A DNA stretch of 64,000 nt from Haemaphysalis longicornis (lineage: Eukaryota > Arthropoda > Arachnida > Ixodida > Ixodidae), in the NCBI GenBank assembly GCA_013339765.2, contig CM023448.1:189640909-189704908 (forward strand). The letters are read 5' to 3'. Position numbers and translations under genes: made by a program. Position 1 is the first letter of the stretch. Every line of letters begins with the position of its first letter. Shown in pieces: positions 56,043-64,000 of the stretch. The notes beneath the pieces are model-generated. The model did no database searches. It saw only the letters and a program-made list of their open reading frames with translations, and was not told where the DNA came from.

Positions 56043-56094
56043 CTGCAATGAACACCGAAGCTGAAATACAGATTCGGCGCGATCCAACGCTCAT
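56043..56094 (-). CDS. Candidate first coding exon of the NRF-6-like gene (signal peptide)
   Basis: An ATG (56094-56092) opens MSVGSRRICISASVFIA, then one G, then a strong donor CAG|GTAGGT. A short basic start and a hydrophobic core look like a signal peptide, as NRF-6 proteins have. The exon leaves one base, exactly what exon A needs (G+TG = Val before LDATGK). Joined directly, the protein would lack the usual segment between signal peptide and LDATGK, so one or more exons should lie between 44196 and 56042; I could not find them. The phase match alone has a one-in-three chance. Confidence 0.3.
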
Positions 56095-56939
56095 TTCGGA
56101 AAGGAACTACTCCTGCGGGCAAACCGTTTTGCAGCTTTCTGCAGAAAGTGCAAACGTTCTGAAAGCCATTTCCGTCACAAAATAACAATTCTAATGCTAT
56201 ATTGTCATATAATCTGGATTCAAACTAGTCGGCTTTGTCATAGGTAGGGAAAAAAACTGGATAGCTCATTTCAGAGGACAGATCTCGACGTCAAACGGAT
56301 CTCGAGAGCACGCATGCGGATCGCTCGGAAAGAAACGCTTTCAAAGGGTATTACGGTGCTATAAAAAAAGTAGCCATTATAACACCTACTATGAAAAGGA
56401 CGAGGCATCAGCGAAACTATCTCCCAGACCATTTTCTCAAGTTTTATGCTCTTAGCGCTTTTGTCTGTAGCTGACAAAATCGCGGTCTTTATTCGACACC
56501 GCAAGGCCTGACAGGGATTCTCTGATTGCCGACGTGTTCCGTGTTGTCGAAGCTCACTAAGCCTCCAGAGACTCGCTAAATACGTTCTCTCGGCGGGGGC
56601 CTTTGTTCGAAGGGGCGTCAGCATCACAATCCTCATGGTCCTGCCGGCAGCTGTCAACAGTATTCAGGAGCCACTTCCTTCTACGCAAATTATCTCTTGA
56701 CGCGACACATCCACTCTGGCTTTCTAAAATGCACGCGGGCGTAGCCTTGAATCGTATCTGTTTTGTCGTGAAGCTAAAAAGGAAAATAAAAATTAGACAT
56801 CGAAAATAACGGACTGAAGCGAAGCGACGGTACGTCATGACACAGCATTAGGAGTCCCCGGTGAAGCCCGCCCGCACTACGTCCCCACCCACACACTACG
56901 CCGGCATGAAAAGGCGTCATGGAACATATAAGGTACAAA

Positions 56940-57520
56940 AAACCGTTGTGTGGTCATCGCACAGAAAATTAGACCGGAGCCGGGGATCGCGTGCCGGGAA
57001 AGGGCAAGGACATTCCCATTGAAGTGCCGGAGGAGCGCTTTGAAAAGGGTGATTGGGCGCCATACCGGAGGGGGGTTTACCGCTGCCAAACGTGCACTAC
57101 GAGCCGCATTGAGAGGGGAAGGTGCCGACTGAGATCATCACGAGGCTCCTGGCGGTGGCGAGTGAACGGAACAAGGCTCAGAGGGTGCTGTTCAGGGGGC
57201 TGGTCAAGCGCTTACGGGTGGGGCCGCAAAGTTCAACAGGAGGCTCAACGGCGTTCGACTCGACGTGTCCTTTCTGTCCCGCTCCTGTTGAGCAGGCTAC
57301 AGCGGAGCACTCGGCGTGGAGCTGCCCTGCCCTGCGAAGCCTACGCCTTGTGCACATCGCCTCCTGCGGCCTGAACCCCGGTCGTCCGCCAGACGTCATG
57401 GCGTGGATACAAGGTCCACATCATGGCGGCCTGCTCAGATTCCAACGAGAATCCGGAGTGTATCTGTACACTTAGTTTTCCTTTATGCCGAATAGCAAAC
57501 TTACGCAATAAAAAAAAAGC
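56940..57520 (+). pseudogene. LINE ORF2 3' end with Cys/His zinc motif
   Basis: The frame MPTEIITRLLAVASERNKAQ is followed by STCPFCPAPVEQATAEHSAW and SCPALRSLRLVHI. 'CPFC------EH--W-CP-l---R' is the C-terminal zinc-knuckle region of I/R1-like LINEs. It ends GCAATAAAAAAAAAGCTTAA, a poly(A) tail. The 118-residue frame 57122-57475 is open, while the upstream part is frameshifted. Confidence 0.82.
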
Positions 57521-57624
57521 TTAACGTGTAACTATGTATATATGTATAAACGTATATAACGTATAACTATGTTATACGTATAACGTATAACTATGTATAG
57601 GCGGAAGCCTGTAGGCTTCCGCCT
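57521..57624. repeat. GTATAA minisatellite and 12-bp hairpin
   Basis: AACTATGTATA/GTATAACGTATA units (57530-57598) run straight into a perfect hairpin, AGGCGGAAGCCT GT AGGCTTCCGCCT (57599-57624). Confidence 0.9.
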
Positions 57625-57774
57625 TCACATTATTCAAACTCAAATTCGGGGGTTGTTTTGCGTGCCGAAGCTACACGTCGGCTATGAGGTGCGAAAACTC
57701 CATAGGAGTTTCCAGCACCATACGCTTAGAAAGTCGAAGTTTCCATGACCTATGAACCCTCTCTTTAGGTGTAA

Positions 57775-57870
57775 GTTCTGTTGAACACTGCACGTACCTA
57801 CAACCTTAGATAACGCGTCTCAGGCTGCATTAACTGAGCTACGGGAGCGCCTGTGTTCCCCCAAATGTAC
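57775..57870 (-). mobile_element. tRNA-like SINE head (degraded)
   Basis: On the minus strand: GGCGCTCCCGTAGCTCAGTT (A-box) then GACGCGTTATCTAAGGTTGT and AGGTACG. This is the head of a second tRNA-derived SINE type, found again at about 58200. Confidence 0.6.
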
Positions 57871-58194
57871 TGTGCAATCAATCTGTATGTAAGTATATCC
57901 TGAGTTTTTTTCAGTAGTGGTATCCAGCGCCGCAAAGACCGATCCGTGCTCAGTAAGGGGAGCGTCTATGTCAGTTGCAGTCGACTGTCCTGGAGGACTC
58001 CTATGCTAGCTGTGGCACCAAGATTATGAGAACCGAAGCGCTCGCTCGACGTGTAGCTCATCCGAATTGGAAATGAGCCGCTCGTCGAATTAACATAGAA
58101 CAGAAAGCCAATAGTTAAGAACGCCAAGCAAAGTAAGCAAAGGTAGTTAGTCCCCTTTTTATGTGACAATGGGAATTTTAAAATGGTAGTAAGG

Positions 58195-58300
58195 AAAGGA
58201 AATTGAGATAAATGTGAGCTCAGTGAGGGATCCGAACCCGCCAACTTGGGATAGCGCTTCCAATGGAGTACCGTTTGAGCTACAGGAGCGACTGTATTTC
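58195..58300 (-). mobile_element. tRNA-like SINE head (degraded), second copy
   Basis: On the minus strand: GTCGCTCCTGTAGCTCAAAC (A-box) and GGCGGGTTCGGATCCCTCAC (B-box). It has the same layout as the copy at 57775, but the B-box is better kept. Confidence 0.65.
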
Positions 58301-60700
58301 AGCTCGTTTTCCGTGTTATTTTATGCATGTAAACAAATCCTGCATCATTTTTTGAGTGCTAACCAGATTCGCAGGCACTCCTATACAAAGCACCCGCGCA
58401 GCATTAACCGCTAACCCCTTAAAAACCGCAAGGTGCACTTGCAAGATTTTTTTCAGGGTTAAATTTCTCGAACTGTGCTGCGGGGTACCTAATGCGCTTT
58501 ACGATGTAGACTGGGCGATGCGCTTGCTGACCGCTTTTAGTGCATTACTCTCCCAAGTGGCGGCCCAGGGAGGCTTCTAGGACGCCGTCAACTCTTCAAT
58601 CCTCAAAGAGTTCCCTATATAATGACAGATTCTGTTTGCTACCTATGATACGCAGTGGCTTAGGCAGGCAGTTTGGTGCTTCGTTTACTTTTGTTCGCAC
58701 CCACAATTACAGTAGTTACACGAAGGTAAGGTCAGCGCGATTGTAGTAGGTCGTTGCCCTCTCCTTCCAGAAAGTTTTTTTTTACGCAATACCTTATTAC
58801 CGCGCGACATCATCAGTTCTAAATTGGGGTCCTGCCTTACTGTTGGGTTCTGAATTTGGTTCAAAAAATGATGTGTGCGCCTTTGGTTTCGCGTCACTGC
58901 AATGTCTCGCGAACACTGCCAGGGCGCAAGCTAAACGACTTAGTTAGGAAGCTAAGTGTGCTTTCAAGTGGATAGCTTACCTTTATTTACAATATAGGTA
59001 TAAATTACTATAGACTCAGTTCAGAGCTCTAGAACGTATTTTTTCGCATGCAGGCTAACTGAGAAAAGAAGAGCTTACCTATCTTTTCGTATTTCTCATT
59101 TCCGTAATTTTTAGAAAATTTGAGGTGAATTGAAAAATTGGAGCGAGCTTCGCTGACGCAGCCCCACCATTCGAAATGAAACAGTGCTCGAATTTAGCTG
59201 AAAAACGCCGTTTATATAAAACAGAATGTAGTTAAAATAAATTTTGCATGAAATTAATCAATGACAACAAATATGTGATAAGCTATTACTCCGAAAGTAT
59301 TTATTTGGGTACTGACATATTGCACGCAGCATTAGAAGTTGAACCTTCTTCGTCGTGATTCTTTTTTCCAGTCAACCAGTCTGAGGTGACGAGGTCTGTG
59401 GGGTTTAAAACAGCCGAACGCGCTTGTCCTCGAGCAGTGCAAGCTGATAGCGAGAGAGAGAATATTTTTCTTTTAGTTTTGTTTTGTTGTGTGCTGCTCC
59501 GTTCGCGCAATCGCGAAGCATCGTGTTTTTCTTTTTTCTTTTTGTTCTACTTTCATGTCACCTCTCCTGGACGCGTTGTTTAATCTTGGTATTTAATTTA
59601 TTTTCGTAAAAAACAACTCAAGAGTTCTTTTTAATGAAATGAACGATCTAATTGTGTTTATGTAATTTTGTTGCTTGTCCAACCATACCTGGGTGCTAAA
59701 AAAAGGTTGGCATGTATGCACCGTATCACTAGTGGTATAGTAGTTTGAAAAGGTGTTTCCTTCATATACTTCGCCTTAAGGCTCGCTATTTCGGAAGGAA
59801 CGTAGACGGCGTTAATTGTACTTCACCCCAGGAAAAAACCACCGCGGCACAAAAACCGATGTTGAAAAATTAACCCACCCCCTCCAAACCCCAAGCTACC
59901 AACCAAGGAACGGTAAGCATTAAGAAAGCTTGTTTCTAAACACACATTCAGGCGTGCAAGTAAAAACTGTTTCTCGCACGCATTCTAATGGAATGACCAA
60001 AAGCATTCGAATACTTATCTATGCCGTCGCGTGCAATACTCTACGCCAGGAGCTTAGTCAGGAAGCGAACCAGACGGGCGCACGAGGGGAAACATCATTC
60101 CGACTTCCTACGTGGGTGGAAAGCTGCCTTGATTACTCGTCGTCGTTACGCATAACAAATTAGACGCAGCCAGGCATGACTCCATCAGGTGCGCACGTCT
60201 ACCTTACGGTTGAAATCATGTGGGCAATACGCCAGCCTTTTTGTCTGAAATAAATGAACGACGGCTAAACACGGTAGTCCAATAGAAACGACGTCATATA
60301 AGAACAATCTTGTCACCCTATCCCGGGATTTCCACACCCTTGTCGAGCTTCTTTAATAGAGTTCATAAGATCTGTTGCAGGATGGACAATACTTCGTTTA
60401 AGAAATATAGCAATGCAATCCACGCGTTTGTAGAATACGAAATCCCGGCACGTAAGATGCAATGTGGTGACAGCTTGTTAATTCAAACTTAAATCATTCG
60501 AATTTATGGATAATTTTAATTGTTCGATGTGGTCCGGGCGAGTCTCCTAAGAAGTCCATGTATAAAGAAGCCGGTTAATTCTAACCTGAGTAGGTTCCGG
60601 TACGGATAATTCGAACTACGCGCCGCCGTGCTCTTGGCACACGGCTAGAAAAATGCATCCACTGTTTACACACGAAGCTGCATAGACCGGAGAAGGTTAA
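58301..60700. other. No confident gene or repeat
   Basis: AT-rich sequence. Open frames here are short and without motif. Possible minus-strand donors at 58978 (AAAG|GTAAGC) and 59078 lack plausible exons upstream. Confidence 0.35.
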
Positions 60701-60734
60701 ATAAGGTAAAGCCCGTTTAAGTCCCACATGGCGG

Positions 60735-61146
60735 AGGTTTTCGAAGACGCTATCTTCGAGAACGACGCCGATGAGGAAGTGAATACAGTGGTGTGCGTCG
60801 TGAGCTGACAGATGAGGACATCATTTCTCAGGTCGGAGGTGCAGAGCCTTTCGCTGCCAATGACGAAAAGGAGGACAAGGTCAAAGCATACTGCCGTCGT
60901 GCGCTCAGAAGTCATGGCCGTATGGGGCGCAGACGGCCTCTTCTTCCGTTTTGAAGAAGGGGAACACGAGGCCTACCGTAACGTTCGTTTGATAGAGCAA
61001 AAACGTGCTGGCTGTCGCCTTAAGGGACAACAGACAGGCCGAAATCATGGTATTTTTAAGCATCAGAGTGTTGAAATGCCCTACTGGTTCCGCCATTGGA
61101 ATGTACTGTTATTATTGTTCACTTTCATTAGTTCGAACTTTCATTA
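60735..61146 (+). pseudogene. pogo/Tigger-like transposase C-terminal remnant
   Basis: Frames read RELTDEDIISQVGGAEPFAA then NDEKEDK, and RRVL-/EGEHEAYRNVRLIEQKRAGC then RLKGQQT. 'ltDeeIi--v' with an acidic tail, and a final '-l--IE------KQ-kI-dfF'-like end, are typical of Tigger transposase C-termini. TTCGAACT/AATTCGAACTAATG words follow (61125-61156). The catalytic part is not present in the window. Confidence 0.5.
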
Positions 61147-62097
61147 ATTCGAACTAATGACTATTACAGCAGCATAACTCAAATTGAGCACAACCTTTCA
61201 CTTCAACCACTCAGCACTCGCCGCGACATTTTCCTTCTCTGCCTCTTTCACAAATACGTATAATAGACCAACCCCACTTCACCTTGATGTTGCTTCCGTT
61301 ACTTCACGTACGTTGCATAATCTCCTCAGTTTAACGCGGTTATATGGCTCAACTGATTCGTTCAACTCATCTGCTCTTCCTCGCGCCATACGTTTGTGGA
61401 ATGGTCTTCCAGACAATATCGCATCAGTATCAGACAACCATACTTTCCGTCAATTACTGCTCACTCTCTTTTTGCAATAACGTCTTACCACTATTTTCAC
61501 ATTTTTTTTCTTCTGCCCTGTCCTGTATCCCTCTTTTAAACTTCCGATTTTTTTTTGCTGGAAGACCAAAACAACCTGTCATAGCACGTGATCTCTATTT
61601 TTTTTCTATATTTTTTCCCAGTGTCGCATTTTGTGCCTGAGTACGAACATTTCATGCTGGAAATGTCTTTTTTACGCACGCGAAATGTCTTTGGAAATGT
61701 CTTTTTTATGTTCTGCGTTTTTTTCCTGTGCTCTTTCCGTTGTGCATACTCATGACTACAGAAACTGATTGGTGCACTTCGTCTGCGCATATTTGGGTAT
61801 CTTTGGTTGTTGTCTAGTTTACGTACTAGCGTGTTAGTGTTCAGTATACTTGCAATAATTGTGCGCAGTTTATGTGTGTGCGATATGCTACTGACTTTTC
61901 CTTTTTTTTTCTTATTGTTTTCGAACTTACACGTGTATTGCAAACCTTGTCCTCATAAGTTGTTCTGATGTGTTTTTTTAACTTGTGATTTTGTGATGAA
62001 TGGTATGTAACTCCTTCCTTTGTTACCCCCCCCCCCCTTCCTACTCAATGCTCAATGACCTGAACAGGGGCCTGTAAGGTGTTTTAAATAAAAAAAA
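61147..62097 (+). pseudogene. Second copy of the LINE at 46735, C-terminus and tail
   Basis: The frame SSITQIEHNLSLQPLSTRRD then LCLFHKYV, a stop, and LYGSTDSFNSSALPRAIRLW with NGLPDNIASVSDNHTFRQLL parallels the open copy block by block. Its 3' UTR ends CTACTCAATGCTCAATGACC ... TGTTTTAAATAAAAAAAAAT. A stop inside and frameshifts show it is older. Confidence 0.85.
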
Positions 62098-64000
62098 ATG
62101 AACTGAGATGGCCTCCCCTGGCGGTTCGAATTAACTAGCTTTTCCTGCAATTTTTAACCCCTCAGCTTTTTTGAGCTCAATGTGTTATTGTTTTTCTTGT
62201 CCTGGAAAGCCCGGGGACTCATGAGAACGATTTGAAATAAAAATATACTTAAAGGGCTACAGATAGCTCTGAAGGAAAATTTAGTCGTACTACATATGCA
62301 TAAATAAGGGTTAAAGGTCTTGGTTTTAGGAAAATTGTGTTTACTGTAGCTATTTTCTTGCTCTAGAAGAAGCGTGACCTGTGCTAGATTTGCAGCATAC
62401 GCTTGCGGTATTAACCATCGGAAATATTTTAACATTGTGATGAATCAAAATTTAAAAATTTCATTGCGTTCAACGTGGCGAAAAAATGTTGCACCCAGAC
62501 CCCATTTCTTTTCTCTTCCTGCTCTCTGTGGCCAGAGCTCTTCGATGCTTCCTGCTCTGTGTCGCCTCCCTCCCGCCGACAACCTGACCAGTCGTCTGGG
62601 CCTTCTCCGCATTCTCACAAGACCAGACTCGCTTCAAATCTCGTACAGCTGCGGCACTACAATGTATACCCAGCAAACATTAGATGCCCGTTCCTTAAAT
62701 ATTCAAGAACACTCAAGATTCTTCCGCGTGCTGCCAGGAACTGCAAAAGTACCTCTAAATGTGCCTGTACAATCTTGACACCGGCCCTGTTCGCTGTATA
62801 CTATACGAAAAATTTTTGACACTTGGATGTCTTCGTTACACATGACCTTTGTTCCGTACTCAACTGCACTCAGCTTTCGATTACGGGTAGGTATAAAGGG
62901 GGTCAATAGCATGTGACGAGGAGTGACATTCCTCTTTACGTACGACACGTAGCGTACGCAAAGGGGTCACAGACGCAATACGCGGGAAGCTTTTGCTCTC
63001 ATGATTTGGGTTCAGTAATGGTCTGTCCTACAGCGTGGAAACCATCTTAACTGCTCTGGTAGACCGAGCGTGTGACAGAAACACTGCGTTATTACATCAG
63101 TCTTGCATTCACTTTTGGCGAGACTCAAGACCGACCTAACAGAATAACTAAGCAAATAATCTGTCAGCTTTTGATAATAAAGTGGGGCATGGAAGCAGAG
63201 CGCATGTTAAATGGAGGCTCTACGTGTGCCCTGCGCGAGTATGTTTGGACCCGGTATGAATGAAGGCGTTTGTGTACAGATGAATTATTTTTTTATTGAA
63301 TGTAGACTGAAAATGCGCTTCAGCTATTCCCGATCCCAAGGAGTTGGAAAAGCATGGCCTTGTGCATACTCCCGCGGTAGTGGTATTAGACCAAGCGCTG
63401 ACTGTAAAATTTTCTATAATATAGTTTCGACCGTGCACAGCGTTAGTTTTATAGCGAACATGAAAAGGACGCTCGCAACGAAATTTCTGTAGGAAGCAAG
63501 CGGTATTAATTAACACAGCATTTAGACGTTATCTGTAGGTTCATCTTGGCTCTTCAATACTGCAGTTCGAACAAAATGGGACCAGAGGAAAGAAAAGTGA
63601 AGACAACTTGAACGCTGAAATATGCACCCGAATTTTCTGAATTCTCATCCTTGTTCCGTTTCTTTCGTGCCACCTCTTTAAATTACCTCTCATAATGCTT
63701 CTTTCTGTCTCTGTTAATTTTTTTAATACCTCGAATTCTAATAAAAGTGCATGACGAACCGTAAGCGTCAGTCGTAAAAAACGCGCAATGAATGCGCAAT
63801 GTTTTTGAGGATAACATATAACTTTCATCGCATGCCCTGGGCCTTACGCGCAGTGTACCAAGTCTTCTAAAACCAGTTTGCTGTTTAATAGGTCTGACAA
63901 TATGAGTAACAGAATAAAGCGAGTCTTTAGTATTCATGCTAATTTGACTGTCACCAGGAACAACAATCCACGCCTGAAGTGGCGCACTCAGTTACTGGAT
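62098..64000. other. No confident gene or repeat
   Basis: A 134-residue plus-strand frame (62374-62778) has no motif. The missing 5' exons of the NRF-6-like gene may lie here or beyond; no suitable donor with coding sequence was recognised. Confidence 0.3.

Overview
This is eukaryotic, non-coding-rich DNA that looks like the nuclear genome of a hard tick (Ixodidae). The evidence is: several copies of a tRNA-derived SINE matching the Ruka family described from Rhipicephalus; many degraded non-LTR retrotransposons, most ending in an AATAAA-type tail; Ty3/gypsy, Penelope-like and pogo/Tigger-like remnants; long GT/GC microsatellites; and one intron-rich host gene. The tick assignment is inference from sequence character, not a database match. 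No rRNA gene, functional tRNA gene or CRISPR array is visible.

The one host gene I can support is on the minus strand and runs through about two thirds of the window. Fifteen exons between 44195 and 908 were found by reading conserved blocks and checking splice sites by hand. They join without a frame break into 601 residues plus a stop. The product is a multi-pass membrane protein of the nose-resistant-to-fluoxetine (NRF-6) family: an extracellular Cys-rich NRF domain (44195-39763) followed by an acyltransferase-3 (AT3) membrane domain (35986-908). The AT3 R-x10-H motif is present in the exon at 35093-35275. The 5' end is incomplete. A signal-peptide-like mini-exon at 56043-56094 has a strong donor in the right phase and is offered as a candidate first coding exon, but the rest of the N-terminal region was not found.

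The introns hold nearly all of the mobile DNA. The 17.8 kb intron (10913-28689) carries LINE ORF1 and RNase H fragments, a nested LINE (about 15302-19810) interrupted by a hairpin element, a MITE-like insert and a Ruka copy with a perfect 13-bp target duplication, a TIR element (20831-21706), another SINE with a long (AATC)n tail, and a decayed Ty3/gypsy pol (about 24590-26965). Other introns hold a 0.9 kb foldback element (4493-5398), a 1.2 kb TIR element (29113-30294) with a Ruka copy inside it, a Penelope-type GIY-YIG fragment (36370-36725), a pogo-like TIR element (38535-39238) and a palindromic mini-element (41282-41417).

Upstream of the recognised exons (44196-64000) the sequence is mostly LINE 3' ends (46.1-47.6, 54.3, 57.0 and 61.1-62.1 kb), a TIR element (52331-52788), degraded SINEs and a Tigger transposase C-terminus. 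Most open frames elsewhere are chance or antisense frames.
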